Positions 46,384 through 54,399 of a stretch of DNA of 64,000 nt are shown here, piece after piece. The translations under genes and the position numbers were made by a program. Location: positions 3,038,001 through 3,102,000 of the forward strand of contig NZ_CP014136.1 of assembly GCF_002291425.1 (NCBI RefSeq), written 5' to 3'. The stretch comes from Gibbsiella quercinecans. GTDB taxonomy: Bacteria > Pseudomonadota > Gammaproteobacteria > Enterobacterales > Enterobacteriaceae. Every line of letters begins with the position of its first letter. Position 1 is the stretch's first letter. The notes beneath the pieces are model-generated. The model ran no database searches and had not been told where the DNA came from. It worked only from the letters and a program-made list of their open reading frames with translations.

Positions 46384-46833
46384 ATGAAAAGTATTCTAAT
46401 TGTTGTTTTTACCATTGCTGCGGCAATGCTTTCGATCATTTTCCTTTCGCCGTGGCCGTTTGCGCTTGGGACGTTGGCGGCCTGGGTCACCACCGGTTCC
46501 TTCTGCCTGCAGGTGTTGCACATCATAAAAAACAAAGACACCACCGGTATTTCGCTCGGGATGTACGCGGCGCTGTTCTTCGGCGTTTCCTGCTGGACTT
46601 TCTACGGTTTTAAAATGCATGACGTGCCGGTCATGTCTGCCAACGGTATCACCGCGCTACTGGCGTTTGCGGTGATTGTGCTGAAGCTGTATCACGAAAA
46701 AGCGTTGGTGATTAAGCTGCCCGGTAAAAAAAACAAAGCCCCACGCCCGCAAATTCGCTCGCTGAACTGGAGCCATAACGCCACGCCGCCGGCGATGATC
46801 AAACGCCACGGGCTGGAAGATAAACTTAGCTGA
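46384..46833 (+). CDS. SemiSWEET-like (MtN3/PQ-loop) membrane protein, atypical
   Basis: A 149-residue protein. Residues 25-112 match the three-helix SemiSWEET sugar transporter fold (ALGTLAAWVTTGSFCLQVLHI, KNKDTTGISLGMYAALFFG, WTFYGFKMHDVPVMSANGITALLAFAVIVLKLYH). Two differences stand out: the PQ motif of helix 1 is LQ (no proline), and there is an extra N-terminal hydrophobic helix (1-24) plus a basic C-terminal tail of about 40 residues. It is cotranscribed with the polyol dehydrogenase and may move its substrate. Function inferred from fold and neighbour only. Confidence 0.75.
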   Translation: MKSILIVVFTIAAAMLSIIFLSPWPFALGTLAAWVTTGSFCLQVLHIIKNKDTTGISLGMYAALFFGVSCWTFYGFKMHDVPVMSANGITALLAFAVIVLKLYHEKALVIKLPGKKNKAPRPQIRSLNWSHNATPPAMIKRHGLEDKLS

Positions 46834-46840
46834 TTTCTAT

Positions 46841-46866
46841 TAATGGCGCCCCAGCGGGCGCCATTA
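46841..46866. terminator. Bidirectional terminator
   Basis: TAATGGCGCCC pairs perfectly with GGGCGCCATTA (loop CAGC), followed on the plus strand by TCTTTT. It closes the dehydrogenase-SemiSWEET pair and faces the end of the transglutaminase gene. Confidence 0.85.
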
Positions 46867-46877
46867 TCTTTTCCCCT

Positions 46878-47678
46878 CTACTGTTCTTGCTCATCCGGCA
46901 ACATTTGCACCGCAGCCGCGGTTTGCATATTTTCGCTGCCGCCGCCCAGGCGCACGCCGCGTACCGGGCAGGCATCCAGATAGTCTATCCCGACCGCCAG
47001 TTTCAGGTGCCTGTGCGGCAGGCAAGTGTTGTTGCTGATGTCGAAACAGTGCCAGCGATCGTTGAGCCAGGCTTCGGCCCAGGCGTGAGTAGCAACGTGC
47101 GGCGAATCGTCGTTATACAGATAACCGCTCACATAGCGGGCGGGGATGTTCAGGCTGCGGCAGCAGGCCAGGAACACGTGGGTGTGATCCTGGCAAACGC
47201 CCTGGCCGACGGCGAATGCTTCGGCGGCGCTGTCGGTGACGCTGGTGGTGCCTGGGCTGTAGGGCATTTTCAGCAGCAGCTCGCTCATCAGGGTTTCCAG
47301 GCTGGCCAGCGCGTCCTGTGGCTGGTAATAGCGCTGGGCGAAGGTGCGGATCGCGCTGTCCGGCTGGGTCAGCGGGCTGTGGCGCAGGTACACCAGCGGT
47401 GAAAGATGGCCGGCCGCCTGATCCGCGGCGCTGTCTTCAATCTCGACCACGCCGTGGGCCTGTATGGTGATGGCCTGGTGCGGCACGTCCAGCGTCAGCA
47501 CGTGCAGCACATTGCCAAACGCATCGGTGGTGCGCACCGCGTTTTCCGGCAGCGTCAACTGCCAGGATATGATGCGCTGATGCTGCGAATCCTGCGGCGT
47601 CAGGCGCAGGTATTGGGTGCTGCGCCGTACCTGCTGGGCATAGGTGTAATGGGTGCTGTGCTCAATGTTCAGTCTCAT
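46878..47678 (-). CDS. Transglutaminase-like cysteine peptidase (Anbu cluster)
   Basis: A 266-residue protein of the COG1305 type. The N-terminal beta domain (MRLNIEHSTHYTYAQQVRRSTQYLRLTPQ) and transglutaminase core with catalytic Cys (AVGQGVCQDHTHVFLACCRSL), His (VATHAWAEAWL) and Asp (WHCFDISNNTC) are present. It may cut or cross-link peptide bonds made by the ATP-grasp partner. Last gene of the ATP-grasp/alpha-E/transglutaminase operon; overlaps alpha-E by 4 bases. Confidence 0.92.
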   Translation of the reverse strand: MRLNIEHSTHYTYAQQVRRSTQYLRLTPQDSQHQRIISWQLTLPENAVRTTDAFGNVLHVLTLDVPHQAITIQAHGVVEIEDSAADQAAGHLSPLVYLRHSPLTQPDSAIRTFAQRYYQPQDALASLETLMSELLLKMPYSPGTTSVTDSAAEAFAVGQGVCQDHTHVFLACCRSLNIPARYVSGYLYNDDSPHVATHAWAEAWLNDRWHCFDISNNTCLPHRHLKLAVGIDYLDACPVRGVRLGGGSENMQTAAAVQMLPDEQEQ

Positions 47679-48604
47679 TGTGCCTCCAGATAGGTATGGT
47701 GAATGCTTTCGGCAATCTGGTTAATCTGCGCCAGGAAGTCGTTCAGCCAGGTGTGCAGGCCGACCGCATTCAGATCCTGGATACTGCTAAAGCGCAGTTC
47801 TGCCAGCAGCGTATGCGCCAGGCGGCGTGGCCCGTTGGAGCGAGTGCCGCCGATGTGTTCCAACTGCTGTACCATATCGCCGACGCAGGCCAGCAGCGAA
47901 CGCGGGATTTCATTACGCAAAATCATCAGTTCGGCAATGGTGTCGCGGCTGAGCTGCTGCTTATAAATACTGTGGTAGGCTTCGCGCGCGCTGACCGCCC
48001 GCAACAGCGTGTCCATTCGGTAATACTCGCGCACCGGGTCGTCATCGGCTGCCTGCAGTTGGTTTTTTACATCCAGTAAGCGCGCCGTGCCGTCCGCCCG
48101 TTCCAGCAGGGTGCCCAGGCGGATAAAGTACATGGCGTCGCTGCGCAACAGGGTGCCGAAGATGGCGCCGCGGAACAGATGGGCGCGCTCTTTCACCCAG
48201 TCGAAAAAGCTGTCTGCGCCGACGGCGTCGATGCCTTGGCGGCGGATCAGCTTCATTTCGATCCAGGTGGCGTTAATGCACTCCCACACTTCCGACGACA
48301 GGCTGCCGCGCACCGCATGGGCATTATTCCAGCCCATCTGCAGGCAACTGTAGATGCTGCTGTGGTTGCGGTTGTCCAGCGCGAAGAAGCTCACCAGATT
48401 CGCCATAGTGATTTCAGTATAGGCCGCCGCGTAAAGTTCTCCGGTGTTGGTCAGGTTAAGAGGCACTTTTAAATCGTGGTTTTCGCTGCCGCGGGTCGGC
48501 ATCATTGACAGCTTGTTGGTGACGTCCAGTACCCGGGCGATGCTTTCGGCCCGCTCCAGATAGCGGGCCATCCAATAGAGTTCACTGGCAGTGCGGCTCA
48601 GCAT
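47675..48604 (-). CDS. Alpha-E domain protein (DUF403)
   Basis: A 309-residue, mainly helical protein beginning MLSRTASELYWMARYLERAESIARVLDVTNKL, the hallmark of the alpha-E family. Further motifs are ALDNRNHSSIYSCLQMGWNNAHAVRGSLSSEVWECIN and AYHSIYKQQ. Alpha-E always accompanies circularly permuted ATP-grasp proteins and Anbu or transglutaminase genes; its biochemical role is unknown. It overlaps the ATP-grasp gene by 7 bases. Confidence 0.93.
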   Translation of the reverse strand: MLSRTASELYWMARYLERAESIARVLDVTNKLSMMPTRGSENHDLKVPLNLTNTGELYAAAYTEITMANLVSFFALDNRNHSSIYSCLQMGWNNAHAVRGSLSSEVWECINATWIEMKLIRRQGIDAVGADSFFDWVKERAHLFRGAIFGTLLRSDAMYFIRLGTLLERADGTARLLDVKNQLQAADDDPVREYYRMDTLLRAVSAREAYHSIYKQQLSRDTIAELMILRNEIPRSLLACVGDMVQQLEHIGGTRSNGPRRLAHTLLAELRFSSIQDLNAVGLHTWLNDFLAQINQIAESIHHTYLEAQ

Positions 48605-50034
48605 GCGTCATCCTCCAATACCCAGGTATCTTTTGTTCCACCCCCCTGTGACGAGTTGACCACCAGCGAACCCTCCGCCAGCGCAACGCGCGTCAGGCCG
48701 CCCGGCACCAGGCGGATCTCGGCCCCGCTTAAGGCAAAGGGGCGTAGATCGATATGGCGCGGCGCCAGGCCCTCGTTGACGAAGGTCGGGCAGGTAGACA
48801 GCGCCAGCGTGTGCTGGGCGATATAATTGTGCGGTTTGGTTTGCAGCAGGGTGCGGAAATGCGCGATCTCGTCCTTCGTGGCGGCCGGCCCGATCAGCAT
48901 GCCGTAACCGCCGGCGCCGTGGACTTCTTTCACCACCATTTTTTCCAGATTGGCCAGCACGTAGGAAAGCTCGTTCGGGTGGCGGCACTGCCAGGTGGGC
49001 ACGTTGTTGAGGATCGGCTCTTCCTGCAGATAGAAGCGCACCATTTCCGGCACGTACGGGTAGATGGATTTGTCGTCGGCCACGCCGGTGCCGATGGCGT
49101 TCGCCAGCACCACGTTGCCGGCGCGGTAAACCGACAGCAGCCCCGGCACGCCGAGCATCGAATCCGGGCGGAACGCCAACGGATCAAGAAACGCATCGTC
49201 AACGCGGCGGTAAATCACATCGACCTTGCACGGCCCTTCGGTGGTGCGCATAAACACCACGCCGTCTTTCACAAACAGATCGGCGCTTTCCACCAGCTCC
49301 ACCCCCATCTGCTGCGCCAGGAAGCTGTGCTCGAAATAGGCGCTGTTGAAGCGGCCCGGCGTCAGCACCACCACGGTGGGATCGTTGACGGGGGTGCTTT
49401 CACGCAGGGTTTGCAGCAGGTAGGACGGGTAGCGTTCCACCGGGCGGATACGCTGCTGGGCGAACAGCTCCGGATACAGGCGCATCATCATCTTGCGGTT
49501 TTCCAGCATGTAGGACACGCCGGACGGGGTGCGCAGGTTGTCCTCCAGCACGTAGTACTGGCCGTCGCTGTTGCGCACCATGTCCACGCCGATGATATGC
49601 GCATAGATATTGCGGTGCAGATCGACCCCTTGCATACAGGGCTGGTATTGGTCGTTGGCCAACACCTGCTCCGCCGGGATGATGCCCGCTTTCAGGATAT
49701 GTTGTTGGTGGTAGATATCATGCAGGAAGGCGTTGAGCGCCTGTACGCGTTGGCGAATGCCGCGATCGAGCATCGCCCATTCGCCGGCCGGGATGATACG
49801 GGGCACGCTGTCGAACGGGATCAGCCGCTCGGCGCCGTCGTCCTCGCCATAGACGTTGAAGGTAATTCCCACACGGTGAAACAGCAGTGCAGCTTCTTCT
49901 TTTTTACGTTGAATGGCCTTTTGGTCGGCCTGTTGCAGCCAATGCCAGTAAGCTTCGTAGTGGCCGCGGTGTTTCCCCTCAGCCAGTAACATCTCATCAA
50001 AAAACGGTGAAGCAGAAAGGTCTATATTTAGCAT
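48598..50034 (-). CDS. Circularly permuted type 2 ATP-grasp protein
   Basis: A 478-residue protein predicted as an amide- or peptide-bond-forming ligase. Motifs of the family: RLIPFDSVPRIIPAGEWAMLDRGIRQRVQALNAFLHDIYH, GVDMVRNSDGQYYVLEDNLRTPSGVSYMLENR, DVIYRRVDDAFLDPLAFRPDS, and the C-terminal KEVHGAGGYGMLIGP and HIDLRPFAL. Comparative genomics has predicted these as makers of modified peptides together with alpha-E, transglutaminase and Anbu. First gene of its operon; promoter in the 308-base gap upstream. Confidence 0.92.
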   Translation of the reverse strand: MLNIDLSASPFFDEMLLAEGKHRGHYEAYWHWLQQADQKAIQRKKEEAALLFHRVGITFNVYGEDDGAERLIPFDSVPRIIPAGEWAMLDRGIRQRVQALNAFLHDIYHQQHILKAGIIPAEQVLANDQYQPCMQGVDLHRNIYAHIIGVDMVRNSDGQYYVLEDNLRTPSGVSYMLENRKMMMRLYPELFAQQRIRPVERYPSYLLQTLRESTPVNDPTVVVLTPGRFNSAYFEHSFLAQQMGVELVESADLFVKDGVVFMRTTEGPCKVDVIYRRVDDAFLDPLAFRPDSMLGVPGLLSVYRAGNVVLANAIGTGVADDKSIYPYVPEMVRFYLQEEPILNNVPTWQCRHPNELSYVLANLEKMVVKEVHGAGGYGMLIGPAATKDEIAHFRTLLQTKPHNYIAQHTLALSTCPTFVNEGLAPRHIDLRPFALSGAEIRLVPGGLTRVALAEGSLVVNSSQGGGTKDTWVLEDDAC

Positions 50035-50342
50035 CCATCACCTCGTTGGCATTCCAGGCTGTAGAAGGATTCAGCATAAAATGTGCCAAAATGTTTTCGG
50101 GGTGAAAAAGGGCGCTAAAACCGTGAAAAAGGCCGTATCAAGCACGTTTATGGTGCGTGGCCGGCGCGCTGCGCGTTAAAACGGGGCAGCTTTTCGGGGC
50201 ATAGAGTTAACTATGGTCGCTGATGGCGCACCCTGGAGGGCAAAAAAGATCTCATTGCCGGCAGATGCACAACGATGGGCCGTAGGCGGGGGGATTGCAC
50301 GGCCGGCGTGGCCAGCCGTGGGGCACTGCGGATTACCGCCGA
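50035..50342. other. Intergenic region upstream of the ATP-grasp gene
   Basis: No gene is supported in 308 bases. It should hold the promoter of the ATP-grasp operon (AT-rich around 50075-50130) and the end of ridA on the same strand. A hairpin at 50298-50320 (CACGGCCGGC / GCCAGCCGTG, one G-T pair, 3-base loop) lies 22 bases beyond the ridA stop and may end ridA, although no T-run follows. Confidence 0.5.
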
Positions 50343-50729
50343 TTAGCGGCGAACAGCGATCGCTTCGATTTCGATTTTTACGTCTTTTGGCAGACGGGCC
50401 ACTTCCACACAGGAACGAGCCGGGAACGGCGCGTGGTGCTCGGTAAAGAAGGCTTCATAAGCGGCGTTAACCGTGGCGAAGTCGTTAAGATCTTTCACGA
50501 AAACGGTCGTTTTCACGATATCGGCCACTTTCAGGCCGGCGGCTTCGACGATCGCCTTCACGTTCTCCAGCGACTGGCGCGCCTGGGCGGTAACGTCTTC
50601 GGCAACGGCGCCGGTTTTCGGATCGACAGGGATCTGGCCGGAGGTCATGATCATACTGCCCAGATCCACGCCCTGTACGTAAGGGCCAATCGCAGCGGGG
50701 GCTAATTCGGTGCTGATATTACGAGACAT
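50343..50729 (-). CDS. ridA: 2-iminobutanoate/2-iminopropanoate deaminase RidA
   Basis: A 128-residue trimeric enzyme that hydrolyses reactive enamine/imine intermediates released by threonine and serine dehydratases. Motifs: APAAIGPYVQGVDLGSMIMTSGQIPVDPKTG and the substrate-binding Arg in PFPARSCVEVARLPKDVKIEIEAIAV. Matches E. coli RidA. Close to pyrBI as in E. coli; start follows GGAGAGAAA. Confidence 0.97.
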   Translation of the reverse strand: MSRNISTELAPAAIGPYVQGVDLGSMIMTSGQIPVDPKTGAVAEDVTAQARQSLENVKAIVEAAGLKVADIVKTTVFVKDLNDFATVNAAYEAFFTEHHAPFPARSCVEVARLPKDVKIEIEAIAVRR

Positions 50730-50854
50730 TTTCTCTCCTGATTAACGGCGTCTTTAATGTAGAAAACGCATTATATACACGTCATCGCTCAAGTTGCATG
50801 TACGTTGGCCGGGGCAACCGCCGGCAGCGGACGCGTCCTCCGCCGGCCGCCTGG

Positions 50855-51319
50855 TCAGTCCGCTTGCAGAACCACCTGATGTTCAAACTCTTTTTCGCAG
50901 TAGCGGCATTTGAGGTGCACGTCGCCTTCCCGTGACTTCACGCTGAAGCTGGACGACACCGGCTCGCTGCGGCTGATGCAGTTGCTGTTGGGGCAGGTCA
51001 GCACGCCGTCGATGTGGTCCGGCAGACTTAGCGTCAGTTTGCGCACCACTTCGTAATTGTCGATGCGGTTGACCGTGGCCTTCGGCGCGTACATCGCCAA
51101 CTGGTTGGCCTGCTGCTCGGTCAGGAAGGTGTTCTCGATCTTGATAAGATCCTTGTGCCCCAGCGCCTTGGAAGGCAGGTTCAGGCCGATGGTGATGCGC
51201 TGGTCGGTCGCGGTCAGCTTGAACAGGGTGAGCAGTTTAAAACCGATCTGCGCCGGGATGTGGTCAATCACCGTACCGCATTTGATCGCTTCAACCTGGA
51301 GTTTGTTATCGTGAGTCAT
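50855..51319 (-). CDS. pyrI: Aspartate carbamoyltransferase regulatory chain
   Basis: A 154-residue regulatory subunit that binds CTP/ATP and gives allosteric feedback to PyrB. The allosteric domain ([30 protein letters not shown]) is followed by the zinc domain with four Cys (LTCPNSNC ... KCRYCEKEF). It matches E. coli PyrI. It is 13 bases after pyrB. Confidence 0.98.
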   Translation of the reverse strand: MTHDNKLQVEAIKCGTVIDHIPAQIGFKLLTLFKLTATDQRITIGLNLPSKALGHKDLIKIENTFLTEQQANQLAMYAPKATVNRIDNYEVVRKLTLSLPDHIDGVLTCPNSNCISRSEPVSSSFSVKSREGDVHLKCRYCEKEFEHQVVLQAD

Positions 51320-51332
51320 TACGTTTCTCCCC

Positions 51333-52268
51333 TTAAAAAGCCAATTCTTCGTTTAACACCAGCGCCAGCAACGCCTGGCGGGCAAAGATACCGTTGCCCG
51401 CCTGCTGGAAATAGTAGGCATAGGGCGTTTTGTCCACGTCACTGGTGATTTCATCAATGCGTGGCAGCGGGTGCAGCACTTTCAGGTTGGCGCGCGCACC
51501 GTGCAGATCGGCGGCGCGCAGAATGAACTGCGCCTTCACGTTGGCGTATTCGGAAGGATCGAGCCGCTCTTTCTGCACGCGCGTCATGTACAGGATATCC
51601 AGCTCCGGCACCACCTCTTCAATGCTTTCGTGCAGGCTGTAGGCAATGCCTTTCTCTTCCAGCATTTGCAGGATGTAGCCCGGCATCGCCAGCGCTTCCG
51701 GCGCGATAAAGTAGAAGCGGTTGCCCTGGAATTTGGCCAGCGCCTGGGCCAGCGAGTGCACCGTGCGGCCGTATTTCAGATCGCCCACCATCGCGATGTT
51801 GATGTTGTTCAGGCGGCCCTGGGTTTCCTGGATGGTGAACAGATCCAGCAGCGTTTGCGTTGGGTGCTGGTTGGCGCCGTCGCCGGCGTTAAGCACCGGG
51901 ATACCGCCGGCGAATTCAGACGCCAGGCGCGCGGCCCCTTCCTGCGGATGGCGCATCACGATGGCGTCGACGTAGGTGCTGATGACCGAGATGGTGTCGG
52001 CGAGCGTTTCGCCTTTTTTGCCCAGCGAGGTGTTGCTGCTGTCGGAAAAGCCGACCACCGACGCGCCCAGGCGCTGGATGGCGGTTTCGAACGACAGACG
52101 GGTGCGGGTCGAGGCTTCGAAGAAACAGCTGGCGATCACTTTGTGGCGCAGCAGCTCCGGCTGTGGGGTGGCTTTCAGGCGGGCGGCGGTGCGCAGCGCC
52201 AGCTCCAGCTCCTCGCGGCTGAGATCGTTAATAGAGATGATATTCTTATGATACAGCGGGTTGGCCAT
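51333..52268 (-). CDS. pyrB: Aspartate carbamoyltransferase catalytic chain
   Basis: A 311-residue enzyme making N-carbamoyl-L-aspartate, the first committed step of pyrimidine synthesis. Carbamoyl-phosphate site [19 protein letters not shown], then [29 protein letters not shown] and [27 protein letters not shown] at 52268 equals the E. coli start; the in-frame codons two residues earlier are not needed. Controlled by UTP-sensitive attenuation through pyrL. Confidence 0.98.
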   Translation of the reverse strand: MANPLYHKNIISINDLSREELELALRTAARLKATPQPELLRHKVIASCFFEASTRTRLSFETAIQRLGASVVGFSDSSNTSLGKKGETLADTISVISTYVDAIVMRHPQEGAARLASEFAGGIPVLNAGDGANQHPTQTLLDLFTIQETQGRLNNINIAMVGDLKYGRTVHSLAQALAKFQGNRFYFIAPEALAMPGYILQMLEEKGIAYSLHESIEEVVPELDILYMTRVQKERLDPSEYANVKAQFILRAADLHGARANLKVLHPLPRIDEITSDVDKTPYAYYFQQAGNGIFARQALLALVLNEELAF

Positions 52269-52331
52269 TTTCACTCTCCTCGACTCGTGCCCGTGGCGCT
52301 GGGCGTGTTGAACAAACTGTCTTTTTCAGGC

Positions 52332-52358
52332 AAAAAAAAGCCCCTCAACGAGGGGCTT
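52332..52358 (-). terminator. pyrBI attenuator
   Basis: AAGCCCCTC and GAGGGGCTT form a 9-bp stem with a 3-base loop followed on the minus strand by eight T residues. The stem contains the pyrL stop codon, so a ribosome following RNA polymerase closely (low UTP) prevents the hairpin and lets transcription enter pyrB. Confidence 0.95.
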
Positions 52359-52458
52359 GAAGCGATCGGTTTAGCCACAGGAGAAATAACGGCAGCAGGC
52401 CGCCGAACGGCAGCCGGTTTTGTCGGTTATGGCGAACAAAACACACGCTGATAGTCAT
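52345..52458 (-). CDS. pyrL: pyrBI leader peptide PyrL
   Basis: A 37-residue leader starting [20 protein letters not shown] after a strong CCAGGAGAAAGT ribosome-binding site. It ends inside the attenuator stem. The sequence differs from the 44-residue E. coli PyrL but shares the hydrophobic, LPF-containing middle ([11 protein letters not shown]). Its role is to couple translation with UTP-dependent polymerase pausing, so exact residues matter little. Confidence 0.85.
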   Translation of the reverse strand: MTISVCFVRHNRQNRLPFGGLLPLFLLWLNRSLQAPR

Positions 52459-52483
52459 ACTTTCTCCTGGCAAATTGTCGCGC

Positions 52484-52511
52484 ATTATACGCATGCTTTT
52501 CGCGACTGCAA
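52484..52511 (-). promoter_or_regulatory. pyrBI promoter
   Basis: On the minus strand TTGCAG (52506-52511), a 16-base spacer and TATAAT (52484-52489) form a near-consensus sigma-70 promoter. The initially transcribed segment GCGCGACAATTTGCC resembles the E. coli pyrBI start. Confidence 0.85.
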
Positions 52512-52603
52512 GCGCTAAAGCGCGCATTTTTGCCCACGAGCAAACGATTGGCTCCGATTTTACTCACCTTAACGAATACAACAGCACCCGGCGCGCGGCT
52601 GGG

Positions 52604-54172
52604 TTATTTACTGACGCGATCGTAGTAGACCATATCGGCATTCAGGCCCTGCTGGTAGCCTTTAACGTTATCGCGCAGCGCCACTTCGGTTTTGGCCTGA
52701 TCGATAAACACATAAGGTGAGCTGCGTTGCAGCGCCTGCTGTAGTTCAGTATACAACGCGGTGCGCTTAGCCGGATCGGCCTCGGCCACCGCGGCCAGCG
52801 TTTGCTTGTTCAACTGCGGGATCTGCCAGCCGTTCAAACCGGCGACCGTGCTGGCCTTGCCGTCGTTATAGGCAAAGGCGCTGGCGTTGGAATGGGCGTC
52901 GAAATAGTCCGGTATCCACAGGCGGATGGCGGCCTGGTGCTGCCGGGCGCGCACCCGCGCATACACCTGGCTGCCGGCGGCCGGCAGCAGTTCGACCTTC
53001 ACACCACCCGCGGCGAAGCTGGCCTGCAAGGCTTCGGCAATGGTGATGAACGGCGGTTTGTTTTCTACGTCCAGCGTGAAGGCGGCGTGGGTGATGCCGG
53101 CTTTAGCCAGGATGGCCTTGGCTTTGGCCGGATCGAAACTGAATGGATTATCTTCCAGCGCGCCGGGCATACCGATCGGCAAGAAGCTTTGGTGAACGAA
53201 ATACTGGCCCTTCAGCAGATCCCGGGTGATGCCTTGGTAATCCACCAGGTAGCGCGCCGCTTCCCAGAACGCCGGGTTTTTCAGCAGCGGATTAGCGGTG
53301 TTGCCGGTGTTGAACGCCAGATAGTTAAGTTCGGCAGAGGGGATCTCCAGCACCTTGATCCCCGGCTGGCTCTTCAGCGCGATGGTTTGATCCGGCCCCA
53401 GTTCGCGGGCGATGTCGGCGTCGCCCTGCTGGATGAGCAGGCGGCGGGTGGCGGGATCCGGCACGTTTTTAATGATGATGCTGTGCAGCAGCGGCTTGCT
53501 GCCTGTGGTGGTCGGGTTGGCATCCAGCACAATCGCCTGGTGCGGCTGGTAAACGCGCATAGTGAACGGGCCGCTGCCGGCCGAGTGCATTTTCAGCCAG
53601 GCATTGCCGTAGTCGCCGCTTTTCACGTTGTGCTGCACGGTTTTGCTGTCGACGATGGAGGCAATCGGCGTGGAAAGGATATTCAGCGCCACCGCCGGGC
53701 TGACATCGGCGATCCAGCGCAGTTGCACCGTGTGTTGGTCGATTTTCGTTAACTGCGCGTCAATGTTATCTGGCTGCCAACCCAGCACGTTGAGGATAAA
53801 CGCCGGGGATTTATTCATCTTCACCGCGCGGCTATAGGAGAAGATCACGTCGTCGGCGGTCAATGGGTTGCCGGAGGTGAAAACCGCCTGCGGGCGTAGC
53901 TTGACGGTTAATGTTTTCGCCGCCGCGTCCGCCTGCCAGCTTTCCGCCAGCACCGGTGTGATTTTAGCCGGGGCGTCGCGATCGGCCTGGACCAGCCGTT
54001 GGTAAAGGCTGGGAATGGTTTGGATGCTGGACAGTTCGTTGGCTTCGGCCGGATCGAGGCTGACGATATCATCAAGCGATTGCGCCACCACTAACGTGGT
54101 GGGCGGCGTGGCGGCCAGCGCATGGGCGGAAAGGCCGGCCAGGATCAACAGAAGCAGCGTTTTGGCTTTCAT
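52604..54172 (-). CDS. Peptide/nickel-type ABC transporter binding protein (orphan)
   Basis: A 522-residue family 5 extracellular solute-binding protein. A signal peptide (MKAKTLLLLILAGLSAHALA) is followed by TLVVAQSLDDIVSLDPAEANELSSIQTIPSLYQRLV, the DppA/OppA-like pattern, and ADDVIFSYSRAVKM. No permease or ATPase gene is adjacent; it lies between pyrBI and the ornithine carbamoyltransferase gene. It may use a permease encoded elsewhere. Ligand unknown (peptide or opine-like). Start at 54172 is where the signal peptide begins; the longer frame upstream is not homologous. Confidence 0.88.
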   Translation of the reverse strand: MKAKTLLLLILAGLSAHALAATPPTTLVVAQSLDDIVSLDPAEANELSSIQTIPSLYQRLVQADRDAPAKITPVLAESWQADAAAKTLTVKLRPQAVFTSGNPLTADDVIFSYSRAVKMNKSPAFILNVLGWQPDNIDAQLTKIDQHTVQLRWIADVSPAVALNILSTPIASIVDSKTVQHNVKSGDYGNAWLKMHSAGSGPFTMRVYQPHQAIVLDANPTTTGSKPLLHSIIIKNVPDPATRRLLIQQGDADIARELGPDQTIALKSQPGIKVLEIPSAELNYLAFNTGNTANPLLKNPAFWEAARYLVDYQGITRDLLKGQYFVHQSFLPIGMPGALEDNPFSFDPAKAKAILAKAGITHAAFTLDVENKPPFITIAEALQASFAAGGVKVELLPAAGSQVYARVRARQHQAAIRLWIPDYFDAHSNASAFAYNDGKASTVAGLNGWQIPQLNKQTLAAVAEADPAKRTALYTELQQALQRSSPYVFIDQAKTEVALRDNVKGYQQGLNADMVYYDRVSK

Positions 54173-54363
54173 AGATGAATATCCCCTGAATGCTGTGCAG
54201 AGTGCGCAGTAAGACGTTTTTTTTATCATTGGGTTACCCGGCGGCCTGGCGGCCGCATCCCACGGTAGGATTTTGCTCCGTGTCTGGCAAAGGCCAAACG
54301 GGTATTTAATATGCCAAAAAGCGATAACGCCTGGGCTGGGGAGTGGGCAGGGCAGTGGTGAAC

Positions 54364-54388
54364 GGGGTACGGGCCTGGCCCGCACCCC
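54364..54388 (-). terminator. Hairpin downstream of the ornithine carbamoyltransferase gene
   Basis: GGGGTACGGGC and GCCCGCACCCC (one mismatch) enclose a 3-base loop 11 bases after the stop codon. No T-run follows, so termination is only probable. Confidence 0.55.
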
Positions 54389-54399
54389 GCCAAAGGGGG

